A stretch of 64,000 nucleotides of DNA from Pelagibius sp050330205 (GCA_050330205.1 JBHJOA010000060.1:1-64000); one strand, 5' to 3'; positions 8,080 to 17,545 are shown, numbered from the stretch's first letter. Program-made: numbers and translations. The notes: generated by a model not told the origin, from the letters alone.

Positions 8080-9549
8080 ATGAACATCTACAGAACACCC
8101 GGCGTGTACATCGAGGAGGTCCAGACCATTCCGCCCTCCGTCGCAGCGGTGGCAACGGCGGTGCCTGCCTTTCTCGGCTATACCGCCGATGCGACCCACG
8201 CGGGTACCGCGCTTCGCATCACCTCGCTGCTCGAGTTTGAGCAGTTCTTCGGCGGCTCTCCGCTGACCCAGATCGACCTCGACGTCACCAAGCGGACGAC
8301 CGAGGCCGGTGCGCTGCTGGGCGTCGACGTGGCGCTCGACGGCGCCAGCTTGTCTGACCCGGTGCCGACGGAACTGCTGCACTACGCCATGAAGCACTAC
8401 TTCGGCAACGGCGGTGGTCCCTGCTGGGTCTATTCGCTTGGCGCTCACGGCACCAACCTGGCGGGCGACTACACCGCCGGCATTGCCGCCCTGGAAGCGG
8501 TCGACGAGCCGACCCTGCTGGTATTCCCCGGGGCGACCCGGCTGACCACCGCCGGGCAGCACGAGTCGGTGGTCCAGGCGGCGCTGACGTCCTGCCTGAA
8601 CACCCAGGACCGCTTCACCATCGCCGATGTGCGCGACGCCATGATCGGCGGCGTGCACGACACCATCACCGAGATCAACAACGGCTTCCGCACGGCGGTG
8701 TCGCCGACCGATCCCAAGGCCCTGCAATACGGGGCAGCTTACTGGCCTTACCTGCGCACGCGAATACCCTGGGTCACCAACGAGGCGAACATCCGCATTG
8801 CCAGCTATGCCGTCGAGCAGCTGATGAACGACGGCACCACAACGTCGCCAACGACGCCGCTGGTGACCGCCGTCGGTACCGCACCGGTGGCGATCTCCGA
8901 TACGCTGGTGCGCGACGACGAGACCGCGGTCTTCAACGCGGCCAAGGCCTTCGCCGCCACGCAGTTCGTCACCTTGCCGCCCTCGGCGGCCGTGGCCGGC
9001 GCCTATGCCACGACGGACCGCAACCGCGGCGTCTGGAAGGCCCCGGCGAACGTCGGCCTGGCCATGGTCTCGGCACCGGCGATCGCCGCTACCAACGACA
9101 TCAACGACGCACTCAACGTCGACGAGACTTCAGGCAAATCGGTGAACGTCATCCGCAGCTTCACCGGGCGCGGCATCAAGATCTGGGGCGCGCGCACCCT
9201 GGCGGGCATGGACAACGAGTACCGCTACGTACCGGTGCGGCGCCTGACCATCATGATCGAGGAGTCGATCGAGAAGGCGATCGCCAGCTTCGTGTTCGAG
9301 AGCAACGACGCGAACACCTGGGTCAAGGTGCGCACCATGATCGAGAACTTCCTGCTCGTTCAATGGCGCGCCGGCGCGCTGCAGGGCGAGAAGCCCAAGC
9401 ACGCCTTCGACGTCCAGGTCGGACTCGGGGTCACCATGACGGCGGACGATATTCTCAACGGCTACCTGCGGGTGCGGGTCGCCATTGCGCCGGTGCGTCC
9501 GGCCGAGTTCATCGTCCTCACCTTCGAGCAGAAGCTGCCGAGCTCCTGA
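8080..9549 (+). CDS. Contractile tail sheath protein (Afp2-4/Pvc2-4-like)
   Basis: A 489-residue sheath subunit. The N-terminus MNIYRTPGVYIEEVQTIPPS is the classic sheath start, followed by AVPAFLGYTADA. The C-terminal sheath domain shows NVIRSFTGRGIKIWGARTLA, YRYVPVRRLTIMIEESIEKA and a final GYLRVRVAIAPVRPAEFIVL. The family forms the contractile outer cylinder by strand exchange between neighbours. Afp and PVC usually encode two or three sheath paralogues; this locus has one, so the sheath is homopolymeric. GGAGAGGCC precedes the ATG. Confidence 0.95.
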   Translation: MNIYRTPGVYIEEVQTIPPSVAAVATAVPAFLGYTADATHAGTALRITSLLEFEQFFGGSPLTQIDLDVTKRTTEAGALLGVDVALDGASLSDPVPTELLHYAMKHYFGNGGGPCWVYSLGAHGTNLAGDYTAGIAALEAVDEPTLLVFPGATRLTTAGQHESVVQAALTSCLNTQDRFTIADVRDAMIGGVHDTITEINNGFRTAVSPTDPKALQYGAAYWPYLRTRIPWVTNEANIRIASYAVEQLMNDGTTTSPTTPLVTAVGTAPVAISDTLVRDDETAVFNAAKAFAATQFVTLPPSAAVAGAYATTDRNRGVWKAPANVGLAMVSAPAIAATNDINDALNVDETSGKSVNVIRSFTGRGIKIWGARTLAGMDNEYRYVPVRRLTIMIEESIEKAIASFVFESNDANTWVKVRTMIENFLLVQWRAGALQGEKPKHAFDVQVGLGVTMTADDILNGYLRVRVAIAPVRPAEFIVLTFEQKLPSS

Positions 9550-9604
9550 TCCCAGAGCCCCAAGTTCCCGGGCCCTCAATCCACGCTGCCCATGAGGTGA
9601 TGCC

Positions 9605-10036
9605 ATGGCAACCTACCCGCTTCCCAAGTTTCATTTCACCGTCGACTGGGGCGGTGAGCGCGTGAGCTTCACCGAGGTTTCTGGCCTCGATGTCGAGACT
9701 GAGATCATCGAGTACCGCGAGGGTGCCAGCCGCAGCTACTCGAAGCAGAAGATTCCAGGCATGCAGAAGTATGCCAACGTGGTCCTGAAGCGTGGTGTCG
9801 TGCCGGCCGACAACGGTTTCTTCGCCTGGTGGGACACCGTCTCGCTGAACAAGGTGGAGCGGCGCGACGTCACCATCAGCCTGCTGAACGAATCGCATGA
9901 GCCGGTGATGGTTTGGAAGATCGTCGAGGCCTGGCCGGCCAAGGTGACCGGCACCGATCTCAAGGCCGACGGCAACGAGATCGCCATCGAGACCATCGAG
10001 CTGGCCCACGAGGGCATCTCGGTCCAGAACGGCTAG
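9605..10036 (+). CDS. Tail tube protein 1 (Afp1/Pvc1-like, gp19 family)
   Basis: A 143-residue tube subunit with the family's pattern: PKFHFTVDWGGERVSFTEVS near the start, KIPGMQKYANVVLKRGV, and a C-terminal DGNEIAIETIELAHEGI. It builds the inner hexameric tube through which cargo is loaded and expelled. It follows the sheath after 55 nt. The second tube gene just downstream is a paralogue with different N-terminal detail, as in Afp1/Afp5. Confidence 0.94.
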   Translation: MATYPLPKFHFTVDWGGERVSFTEVSGLDVETEIIEYREGASRSYSKQKIPGMQKYANVVLKRGVVPADNGFFAWWDTVSLNKVERRDVTISLLNESHEPVMVWKIVEAWPAKVTGTDLKADGNEIAIETIELAHEGISVQNG

Positions 10037-10069
10037 GCCGGACAGGCCTGAGCCAGAGCAGGTGAGGTC

Positions 10070-10510
10070 ATGGCGCTCTACACGCCGCCGGTGGGCTTCC
10101 ATTTCCTGGTCGAGTTCGATCTCGACGGCGCGGCGGATGCGGACATCCGCTTCCGCGAGGTCGCCGGGCTGACCATGGAGCTGGAGGAGGAGACCTTCAA
10201 CGAGGGCGGCGAGAACCGCTTCTCGCACAAGCTGCCGGTGCGCGGGCGCTATCCCGACCTGGTGCTGAAGCGCGGCCTGCTGACCAGCACCGGGGTGCGC
10301 GGCTGGATCGAGGATGCCGTGCAGAACCTCATCATCGCGCCGACCACGCTGTGGGTCACGCTGCTGAACGACGCCCACGAGCCGCTGCAGACCTACACGG
10401 TGACCGGTGCCTGGCCCAAGAAGTGGTCGGTCTCGGATTTCTCGGCGGAGACCTCCGACGTGGTGATCGAAACCCTCGAACTCGCCTACCAGACTTTCAG
10501 GGTGAACTGA
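10070..10510 (+). CDS. Tail tube protein 2, baseplate-proximal (Afp5/Pvc5-like)
   Basis: A 146-residue paralogue of the tube protein starting MALYTPPVGFHFLVEFDLDG, with FREVAGLTMELEEETF, GRYPDLVLKRGLLTSTGVRG and a C-terminal DVVIETLELAYQTFRVN. In Afp/PVC this type makes the first tube ring on the baseplate and adapts it to the LysM protein. The last codons (GTG AAC TGA) are part of the 19-bp repeat that fills the gap to the next gene. Confidence 0.92.
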   Translation: MALYTPPVGFHFLVEFDLDGAADADIRFREVAGLTMELEEETFNEGGENRFSHKLPVRGRYPDLVLKRGLLTSTGVRGWIEDAVQNLIIAPTTLWVTLLNDAHEPLQTYTVTGAWPKKWSVSDFSAETSDVVIETLELAYQTFRVN

Positions 10511-10571
10511 CATGGGCAGGGTGAACTGACATGGGCAGGGTGGACTGATATGGGCAGGGTGGACTGACATG
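10501..10571 (+). repeat. 19-bp tandem repeat (3.7 copies) forming three 5-codon minicistrons
   Basis: Units start at 10501, 10520, 10539 and 10558 (unit GGTGAACTGACATGGGCAG, later copies GGTGGACTGATATGGGCAG). Each full unit carries stop, one base, start: TGACATG, TGATATG, TGACATG. Three tiny ORFs result, ATGGGCAGGGTGAACTGA (10512-10529) and two with GAC for AAC (10531-10548, 10550-10567), leading straight to the DUF5908 start. It looks like slipped-strand amplification of the tube-2 stop/start junction and may tune translation of the next gene. Confidence 0.85.
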
Positions 10572-10733
10572 CCGATCGTCATCACAGAACTCGTCGTCCG
10601 CGCCCGCGCCGGCGCGACGGAGCCCGCCGAACGCGAGCGCAGCGACGCCGAGCGGCAGGAGGAGCGCGCGCGCCTGATCGAGGATGCCGTCGCCGAGGTG
10701 ATGCGCATCCTGCGCCGCGAGCGGGAGGCCTGA
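10569..10733 (+). CDS. DUF5908 small eCIS protein (Afp6/Pvc6-like)
   Basis: A 54-residue protein starting MPIVITELVVRARAG, typical of DUF5908: a short beta-strand followed by a charged helix (RQEERARLIEDAVAEVMRIL). Members sit between the second tube gene and the LysM gene in nearly all eCIS loci. Their exact role is unsettled; an assembly or baseplate-linker function is likely. It starts one base after the last minicistron stop, and the next gene begins 3 nt after its own stop. Confidence 0.85.
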   Translation: MPIVITELVVRARAGATEPAERERSDAERQEERARLIEDAVAEVMRILRREREA

Positions 10734-10736
10734 GCC

Positions 10737-11438
10737 ATGCTGGTGAAGCTCACCATCCTGCCGTTCGACGACAGCGAGACCATCCAGGCCGGCGCTCCCT
10801 CCGGCCCGCCTTTCATCGCGCAGTTCAACCCGGAGACCTATACCGACACCACCGAAATCGAGCTGGCGCCGACCGAGCCGGCGCACGGCGACGCCGGGCA
10901 GGAGGCCAAGTTCAAGGCGATCAAACCTAAGACCTTCACCATGGACCTGCTGCTGGACGGCACCGGCTACTCGCCGGCACCGCCGCCGGCCGGCGCGCTG
11001 GACTCCCTGCTGCCGAGCAGCGGCCTCTCGGTGGTGGCGCAGATCGAGCTCTTCAAGGCGGTCACCGGCTTCTCCGGCAACGTGCACCGGCCGCGCTACC
11101 TTATGCTGGTCTGGGGAAAGCTCATCGTCACCTGCGTGCTGGAGAGCTTCTCCATCGCCTACAAGCTGTTCACGCCGGAGGGGCTGCCGCTGCGCGCCAC
11201 CATCTCCGCCACCTTCAAGGAACACAAGGACAGCGCTCAGGCCGAGCTCGAAAAGAACCTCGCCTCGCCGGATATCTCCCACGCGCGCCCGGTGATCGCG
11301 GGCGAGCACCTGCCGACCGTGGTGAACGAGGTCTACAAGTCGCCGAAACATTACGTCGCCGTCGCCGAGGCCAACGGCCTCGACACCCTGCGCCGCATCG
11401 CGGCGGGCAGCACACTGCTGCTGCCGCCGCTGAGGTAA
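10737..11438 (+). CDS. LysM tube-baseplate adaptor (Afp7/Pvc7-like)
   Basis: A 233-residue protein. The N-terminal CIS tube-binding domain (about 1-180) shows KLTILPFDDSETI, PFIAQFNPETYTDTTEIEL and MLVWGKLIVTCVLESFSIAY. A C-terminal LysM module covers about 183-233 (YKSPKHYVAVAEANGLDTLR, AGSTLLLPPL). In Afp/PVC structures the protein bridges tube and spike hub, corresponding to gp53/gp54-type parts of phage baseplates. It is 3 nt after DUF5908 and 4 nt before the spike gene. Confidence 0.92.
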   Translation: MLVKLTILPFDDSETIQAGAPSGPPFIAQFNPETYTDTTEIELAPTEPAHGDAGQEAKFKAIKPKTFTMDLLLDGTGYSPAPPPAGALDSLLPSSGLSVVAQIELFKAVTGFSGNVHRPRYLMLVWGKLIVTCVLESFSIAYKLFTPEGLPLRATISATFKEHKDSAQAELEKNLASPDISHARPVIAGEHLPTVVNEVYKSPKHYVAVAEANGLDTLRRIAAGSTLLLPPLR

Positions 11439-11442
11439 GATT

Positions 11443-13167
11443 ATGGACACGCTGCCGCGCAATACCTCGCTGACCACCTTCACCGTGAAGGCAGGCGGCA
11501 CTGCGCTGCCTGGTACCTACCGGGTGGTTGCCATCGAGATCCAGCGCGAGCTCGACCGCGTCACCTCGGCGCGCCTGGTGCTGCAAGACGGATCTGCCGC
11601 TGAGCAGTCTTTTCCCGCCAGCGAAGGCGGCGAGCTGGCGCCGGGCGGCGAGATCGAGATTGACGGCGGCTACCAGCGCCAGGAGACGCGGCTCTTCAAG
11701 GGCGTCATCACGCGCCAGCGCATCGAGGTCGGCCGGCGCGGCGACTCCTTCCTGCACATCGAGGCCAAGGACCCGGTGTTCCGCGCCACCCTGGCACGGC
11801 GCTCGCGCAATTTCACCGATCTTTCAGACGCCGACGTGATCGGCCAGGTGCTGGCGGTCGAGGGGGTCTCCGTCGAGATCGAGTCCGGCGAGGCACAGCC
11901 TCAGATCGTGCAGCACCAGGTGACCGACTGGGACTTCGCGCTGCAGCGGGCCGGCGCGCTCGGTCTGGTCGCCGACTGCGACGGCGGCGACGTGAGGTTC
12001 TACAAGCCGGAGCTTGCCGGCGATGCGGTGGCGACCTTCGAATTCGGGCGCGACATCCACCGGGTCGACCTGGAGCTCGACGCCGAGAGCCAGTTCACCG
12101 CCGTGGAAACGGCGGCCTGGAGCCCGGCCGACCAGGAACTTCTGCAGGCTGAGGCCGACGAGGCGGTCTCGCCCGCCGACAGCGATACGCCGGACCTGGC
12201 GGTTGCCGGCGCTGCCAAGGATGCCCTGCGCCACAGCGGGGCGCGCGACCAGGCGAGCCTCGACGGTTGGGCCGCGGCGCGGCTGCAGCGCAGCCGCCTG
12301 GCCGCGATCCGCGGCGTGGTCGAGGTGCAGGGCACGGAGCTTGCCGTGCCCGGCGCACTGGTCGAACTGAAGGGCCTCGGCGCGCGCTTCAACGGCGCCG
12401 CTTTCGTCTCCGGCGTGCGCCACGAACTCGGCCGCGGCGACTGGATGACCAGCCTGCAGCTCGGCCTCGACCCGCGCTGCTTCCACGAGCGCCGGCCGCA
12501 GGCCGCGGCACCGGCGGCGGCCGGCCGCATCCCGCCGGTGCACGGTCTGCAGATCGGCGTGGTCAGCGCGCTGGAGAACGACCCCGCCGGCGAGGACCGC
12601 ATCGAGCTGCGCCTCGTCACAGTGAGCGAGACCGACGGCCTGGTCTGGGCGCGCATCGCCGCCTTCGATGCTGGCGGCGACCGCGGCGCCGTGTTCCGTC
12701 CGGAGATCGGCGACGAGGTGGTGGTCGGCTTCATCGACGCCGATCCGCGCGACCCGGTGGTGCTCGGCGCGCTGCACTCCAGCGCCAAGGCCGCGCCGAT
12801 CCCCGGCAGCGACGACAACCACGAGAAGGGCTACGTCTCGCGCGCCGGCATGAAGCTGGTCTTCGACGACGACAAGCCCAGCGTGACCATCGAGACGCCC
12901 GGCGGCGCGCTGCTGCGGCTGGACGATGACGGCGGCAGCGTGGAACTGACCGACCAGAACGGCAACGTCGTGAAGATGGACAGCTCCGCCATCGAGGTGA
13001 AGGCCGCGGCCGACTTCAAGCTGAAGGCGACGGGCAATGTCACCATCGAAGGCGTGAACGTCGATGTGAAGGCCAGCGCCGCCGCCGGCGTGAAGGGCTC
13101 CGCCTCGGCCAAGCTGGAAAGCAGCGGACAGACCACGGTGAAGGGCTCCGTGGTCATGATCAACTGA
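11443..13167 (+). CDS. VgrG-like spike/hub protein (Afp8/Pvc8-like)
   Basis: A 574-residue trimeric spike. The N-terminal gp27-like hub domains cover about 1-350 (TSARLVLQDGS, LEIDGGY-type strand, LHIEAKDPVFRATLARRSRN). A gp5-like OB-fold follows near 365-460 (HGLQIGVVSALENDPAGEDR, FRPEIGDEVVVGFIDADPRD). The C-terminal region (about 465-574) is a repetitive beta-prism needle rich in GNV, VKASA and SSGQTTVKGS elements. It caps the tube and carries the PAAR tip encoded next. Confidence 0.93.
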   Translation: MDTLPRNTSLTTFTVKAGGTALPGTYRVVAIEIQRELDRVTSARLVLQDGSAAEQSFPASEGGELAPGGEIEIDGGYQRQETRLFKGVITRQRIEVGRRGDSFLHIEAKDPVFRATLARRSRNFTDLSDADVIGQVLAVEGVSVEIESGEAQPQIVQHQVTDWDFALQRAGALGLVADCDGGDVRFYKPELAGDAVATFEFGRDIHRVDLELDAESQFTAVETAAWSPADQELLQAEADEAVSPADSDTPDLAVAGAAKDALRHSGARDQASLDGWAAARLQRSRLAAIRGVVEVQGTELAVPGALVELKGLGARFNGAAFVSGVRHELGRGDWMTSLQLGLDPRCFHERRPQAAAPAAAGRIPPVHGLQIGVVSALENDPAGEDRIELRLVTVSETDGLVWARIAAFDAGGDRGAVFRPEIGDEVVVGFIDADPRDPVVLGALHSSAKAAPIPGSDDNHEKGYVSRAGMKLVFDDDKPSVTIETPGGALLRLDDDGGSVELTDQNGNVVKMDSSAIEVKAAADFKLKATGNVTIEGVNVDVKASAAAGVKGSASAKLESSGQTTVKGSVVMIN

Positions 13168-13179
13168 AGGAGCCTGGCA

Positions 13180-13473
13180 ATGCCGCCTGCCGCTCGCGTC
13201 GGAGACATGCATATCTGCCCCCTGGTCAATCCGGGGCCGGTGCCTCATGTCGGCGGCCCAATCTCCGGGCCGGGTGCGGCGACGGTGCTGATCGGCGGCA
13301 TGCCGGCGGCGCGGGCGACCGACATGGCGGTCTGCTCCGGCCCGCCCGACGTCCTGCTGCCGGGTTCCTCGACGGTGCTCATCGCCGGCATGCCGGCAGT
13401 GCGCCTGGGCGATTCCACGGCGCACGGCGGCTCCGTCGTGGCCGGCCTGCCAACGGTCCTGATCGGGGGCTGA
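13180..13473 (+). CDS. PAAR-repeat spike-tip protein
   Basis: A 97-residue PAAR protein made almost entirely of the repeat cone: PAARVGDMHICPLVNPGPVP, ATVLIGGMPAARATDMAVCS, TVLIAGMPAVRLGDSTAHGG and TVLIGG. Conserved His/Cys residues near 11, 25 and 50 and the TAHGG motif would bind the metal at the tip. It is 12 nt after the spike gene, with AAGGAG as ribosome site. There is no C-terminal toxin extension, so it serves as a sharpened tip only. Confidence 0.93.
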   Translation: MPPAARVGDMHICPLVNPGPVPHVGGPISGPGAATVLIGGMPAARATDMAVCSGPPDVLLPGSSTVLIAGMPAVRLGDSTAHGGSVVAGLPTVLIGG

Positions 13474-13476
13474 GCG

Positions 13477-13893
13477 ATGGACCCGGAAGACCGTTTCATT
13501 GGCCGCGGCTGGGCCTTTCCGCCCGCCTTCGTGAAGTCCGGCGCGCCGGGCGCTGAGCGTGGCGAAGTGACCACGACCGGCGGCATCGAGGACATCCGCC
13601 AGAGCCTCGGCATCATCCTCGGCACGACCCTGGGCGAGCGCCTCATGCGGCCGGATTTCGGCTGCAACCTGGAAGACCAGGTCTTCGATGCCATGAACGC
13701 CAGCATGGTCAGCTACGTCGAGAACTTGGTGAAGACGGCAGTTCTCTACCACGAGCCGCGGATCGACGCCGACCAGATCTCGGTGACGCCGGACCAGCTG
13801 GCGGGCCGCCTCGACATCAAGGTGAGCTACCGGGTGCGCGGTGCCAACTCGCGCTTCAACGTCGTCTATCCCTTCTATCTGAACGAGGGCTGA
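13477..13893 (+). CDS. Baseplate wedge protein, gp25/GPW family (Afp9/Pvc9-like)
   Basis: A 138-residue protein with the gp25 core: GGIEDIRQSLGIILGTTLGE, RLMRPDFGCNLEDQVFD, then EPRIDADQISVTPDQLAG. The EPR motif is the hallmark that nucleates sheath assembly in contractile systems. It begins with the typical FIGRGWAFPP arm. Its neighbours are the PAAR gene (3 nt upstream) and the J-like baseplate gene (4 nt downstream). Confidence 0.94.
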   Translation: MDPEDRFIGRGWAFPPAFVKSGAPGAERGEVTTTGGIEDIRQSLGIILGTTLGERLMRPDFGCNLEDQVFDAMNASMVSYVENLVKTAVLYHEPRIDADQISVTPDQLAGRLDIKVSYRVRGANSRFNVVYPFYLNEG

Positions 13894-13897
13894 CGGC

Positions 13898-16800
13898 ATG
13901 GCCAGGTGCAGCTCCCGCTCGCCGCTCATCCGCTCCGGCATCACCCAGGCCGGGCGCGACATCGTGGAACTGCAGCCGGCTTACTTCCGGATCGACGAGC
14001 GCGATCTCGCCGACATGGTGCTCTATGCCCAGGCGCTGTCGCGAGAGATCGCCTATTACAACCCCGACAACCAGCCGGTCGGCGATTGGGAGGCTTTCTT
14101 CGCCGCCGACATCACCGCCACGCTGGCGGCACTCGCCCGCTTGCCGGTGGAGTCCTTCCGTATCGCCCTGGCCGACGCCGAGGAGTTCCTGCGCGACGAT
14201 CCGGAGCGCGCCGAACCCGAATTGCGGGCCTACTTCAACCTCATCTTTCACCTGCCGGTCGCGCTGTTCGGCGAACTGGCGATGGGGCATGCGCGGCTGA
14301 ACCGCGATCACCCGCTGCATGGCCTGCTGGCGCAGCTCGTCGAAGGCGACCTTGCCGGCCCGCTGGAGGACCTGCTGCGCTTCTACAAGGGGGCGGTGGG
14401 CGCGGGACTGCCGCTGGAGGACCCGGAGCCGCCCCTGGTGGCGGCCGACTACGGCAGCGGCGCGCCGGCGGATCCCAAGCCGCGCCTCTCCGACACCGTG
14501 GCGGCGGCGGTCTTCGTGCCGGAGGTGCTGACCCAGCGCGCCATCGCCGGTCCCGCCGCCGAAGCGCTGGGGGCTGCGGACTGGGCGGCCTTCGCCGCCG
14601 GCATCGCGGGCGATCCGACGCCCTACCAGCAGGCCTCGGGACCGCATCTGCTCTACGAGCAGATCTATGACGCGCTGACCTACAACCTGCTGTCGACGCC
14701 GTTGGAGCGTATTTTTCAGGCGCTGGAGCGCGCCCGGCAGGAGGCCGGGAAAGCCCTCGAGCGCAGCCTGCAGGCGGTCGACGACCACACGCCGCACTAC
14801 GGTCTCTACCTCGCATTCCTCGACATGCTGGCGGTGGCCCGGGGCGAGCTGAACGGCATGACGGCGCGCCACCTCGACTTCTACTACGGTGAGGTCCTGC
14901 GCATGGTGCCGAGGGCGCCGCTGCCCGACAGCGTGCATCTGCTCTTCGATCTGGCGAAGGGAACCGATGCGCGCGCCGTCGCGGCGGAAACCGGCTTGCG
15001 CGCCGGCAAGGACGCCCTCGGCAAGGACGTGGAGTACCGCACCACCGACGACATCGTGGTGAACCGCGGCAAGGTCGCCGAACTGCGCGCCGTTCACATC
15101 CACTCGCTGGAGACCGGTGGCAAGCTGCACCAAACCGTCTTCGCCAGCGCGGTCGCCAATTCACTCGACGGCCTCGGCGAAGAGCCGGTGGAAGAGGGCG
15201 GCGGCTGGCGCCCCTTTGGTCCCTTGCCCTACCCTGAAGGCGCGGCCGAGGCACAGGCGCCGGTCGCCCGTGTCGGCTTCGCCCTGGCCGACCGTCGGCT
15301 GTTCCTGCGCGAAGGCATCCGCGGCGTCCTCATGGCCTTCGAGCTGGATGCGCCGCTGCCCGACTTCGCTCTTGCTGACATGCGGGTACGGCTGACGACG
15401 CCGGAGGGTTGGCACGAGGTCGCAGGCCTCATGGCCGGCCCGATCGGTCAGCCGAACCTGCTGCTGGCGATCTTCCTGCTCGATGGCGACCAGCCCGCGG
15501 TGGTGCCTTTCGATCCGGCGCTTCATGCCGAGGACAGCGGCGGCGGCTACGAGGCGGGGCTGCCGGTCGCCGAACTGATCTTCGATTTCAAAGGCGCGAA
15601 CGACGTCACCGCGCGCGCCTTCGCGGTGCTGCGCTCGGCGCGCATCGAGAAGGCCTACCTCTACGCTGCCGCGGCGGGCCTGCGCTCGCTCAGCTTCCAG
15701 ACGCCCGACGGCGTCGCCGATCCTTCCAAGCCCTTCGCCGCTTTCGGCGCGCGGCCAAAGGTGAGCTCGGCGCTGATCATCGGCTCGGCCGAGCTGATGG
15801 CCAAGCCGCTGGCCAGCCTGAACCTGCATCTGGCCTGGGAAGAGACCTACTCGAGCAGCAGTCACTTCCGCGATCTCGTGCCCGCCAGTTACACCTGCGA
15901 TGTCAGCTACCTGAGTAAGGGCGCCTGGCAGGGTGCGACCAGCGCGTTGGGCCTGCAGTTTCAACTCGCCAAGCCGATTCTTACCACGCCGGACACCTCA
16001 CTCATCGATGGTGCCGCCGAGATGACCCTGGATAATCCGGTCTATGGGCCCGGCGCGCGGCGTGGCTTCTTGAAGCTGGAACTGAACGCCGACTTCGGCC
16101 ATGCCGCCTATGCCGGCGAGTTGACCCGCGCCACCATCGCCATGGCTAACAGCTTCTTCACCTACTCCTTCGCACAGGATCCGGACTACAACTACGACGA
16201 AAACGAGGACGGCCGCTTCACACCGAAGCTGCCCTACACGCCGACGATCACCGAGGTCACGGCCAGCTACACCACGACACTGGACGCACCGGCGCGCTTC
16301 TACCACGTCGCGCCCTTCGGCCAGGCGGCGCGAGAGGCCGCGGGAGCGAGCCTGCTGCCGCCGCTGGACTACGAGGCAGCGCTTTTCGTCGGTGTCGAGG
16401 ACTTCGAGGCGCCGGCGCGGCTTTCCCTGCTGATGCAGGTCGCCAACGGTTCCGGCAATCCCCTGCTGGAGGTGCCTGAGCTTTCCTTCCACTACCTCGC
16501 TGGCGACAGCTGGACCGCCCTGTTGGAGCAGGAGGTCGACGACAAGACCGGCAACCTCGCCGCTTCTGCGGTGCTCGGGCTGGCGCTGCCGGAAGCCGCG
16601 GACAGCACGCACGGACTGATGCCCTCGGGCCTCCACTGGCTACGCCTCGCCGCGCCGCAGAACGCCGCGGCGGTGAACAGCCTCATCGCCGTCGAGGCGC
16701 AGGCGGTGCGGGCCAGCTTTGCCGATCGCAACAACGATCCGCAGTTCCTCGCCGCGCCGCTGCCGCCGGAAACCATCGCCAAGCTCACGCTGCCCGACCC

Positions 16801-17542
16801 GAAGATCAAGAAGCTGCGGCAGCCCTTCGCCAGTTTCGGCGGCCGCCCAGAGGAGAGTCCCGAGGCCTTCCGCCGCCGCGCGTCGGAGCGGCTGCGCCAC
16901 AAGGATCGCGCCGTCGCCATCTGGGATTACGAGCACCTGGTGCTGGAGGCGGCGCCGGAGCTCTACCGCGTGAAGTGCCTCAACCATACCGAACTGGTGC
17001 GCGAGGCCGGCAAGGTGGTCGCCGACAACGAGGTGAGCCCCGGCGGCGTGGTGGTGGTCACCGTGCCCTGGACCCGGGGGCGTCCGCATCTGGATCCGCT
17101 GCGCCCCTATACCGACCAGGCGACCCTGAAGAAGGTGCGCGATCTGCTGACCGCGCGCATCTCGCCCTTCGTGCGCCTCGAGGTCGCCAACCCGAAATTC
17201 GAGGAAGTGCAGGTCAAGTTCAAGGTCGCCTTCCTGGACGGTATCGACGACATCGCCTTCTATCTCGGCGAGCTCGAGCAGGCCGTCATCGGCTACCTGG
17301 CGCCCTGGAGCGTCGGCGCCGGCGAGGACATCACCTTCGGCGGCAAGCTGCGCAAGTCCAGCGTCATCGATTTCGTCGAGGAATTGCCCTATGTGGATTT
17401 CCTCGAAGACTTCGAGATGTACCACCATCCGGATCCCGACCTGCCGGCCTGGACGCCGGCGGACATGGAGACCATCGAAGCCACCACGTCCCGCTCCATC
17501 CTGGTCTCCGCACGCAACCACATCATCGAGGAGCTGGTCTGA
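13898..17542 (+). CDS. Large baseplate J-like protein (Afp11/Pvc11-like)
   Basis: A 1214-residue protein. The first ~300 residues are a helical arm (RDIVELQPAYFRIDERDLAD, IAYYNPDNQPVGDWEAFFAA). The C-terminal ~250 residues carry the baseplate J/gp6 core: GRPEESPEAFRRRASERLRH, IWDYEHLVLEAAPELYRVKC and VTVPWTRGRP. It forms wedge dimers that ring the hub and transmit the contraction trigger. The middle is mostly beta and is the largest part beyond Afp11 homologues. It is in frame throughout, with no sign of damage. Confidence 0.9.
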   Translation: MARCSSRSPLIRSGITQAGRDIVELQPAYFRIDERDLADMVLYAQALSREIAYYNPDNQPVGDWEAFFAADITATLAALARLPVESFRIALADAEEFLRDDPERAEPELRAYFNLIFHLPVALFGELAMGHARLNRDHPLHGLLAQLVEGDLAGPLEDLLRFYKGAVGAGLPLEDPEPPLVAADYGSGAPADPKPRLSDTVAAAVFVPEVLTQRAIAGPAAEALGAADWAAFAAGIAGDPTPYQQASGPHLLYEQIYDALTYNLLSTPLERIFQALERARQEAGKALERSLQAVDDHTPHYGLYLAFLDMLAVARGELNGMTARHLDFYYGEVLRMVPRAPLPDSVHLLFDLAKGTDARAVAAETGLRAGKDALGKDVEYRTTDDIVVNRGKVAELRAVHIHSLETGGKLHQTVFASAVANSLDGLGEEPVEEGGGWRPFGPLPYPEGAAEAQAPVARVGFALADRRLFLREGIRGVLMAFELDAPLPDFALADMRVRLTTPEGWHEVAGLMAGPIGQPNLLLAIFLLDGDQPAVVPFDPALHAEDSGGGYEAGLPVAELIFDFKGANDVTARAFAVLRSARIEKAYLYAAAAGLRSLSFQTPDGVADPSKPFAAFGARPKVSSALIIGSAELMAKPLASLNLHLAWEETYSSSSHFRDLVPASYTCDVSYLSKGAWQGATSALGLQFQLAKPILTTPDTSLIDGAAEMTLDNPVYGPGARRGFLKLELNADFGHAAYAGELTRATIAMANSFFTYSFAQDPDYNYDENEDGRFTPKLPYTPTITEVTASYTTTLDAPARFYHVAPFGQAAREAAGASLLPPLDYEAALFVGVEDFEAPARLSLLMQVANGSGNPLLEVPELSFHYLAGDSWTALLEQEVDDKTGNLAASAVLGLALPEAADSTHGLMPSGLHWLRLAAPQNAAAVNSLIAVEAQAVRASFADRNNDPQFLAAPLPPETIAKLTLPDPKIKKLRQPFASFGGRPEESPEAFRRRASERLRHKDRAVAIWDYEHLVLEAAPELYRVKCLNHTELVREAGKVVADNEVSPGGVVVVTVPWTRGRPHLDPLRPYTDQATLKKVRDLLTARISPFVRLEVANPKFEEVQVKFKVAFLDGIDDIAFYLGELEQAVIGYLAPWSVGAGEDITFGGKLRKSSVIDFVEELPYVDFLEDFEMYHHPDPDLPAWTPADMETIEATTSRSILVSARNHIIEELV

Positions 17543-17545
17543 GCG

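Noticed and set aside
11824..13962. A 712-codon minus-strand frame across the spike, PAAR and gp25 genes
   Set aside because: It spans three real plus-strand genes and has only biased composition, no motifs and no ribosome site of note.
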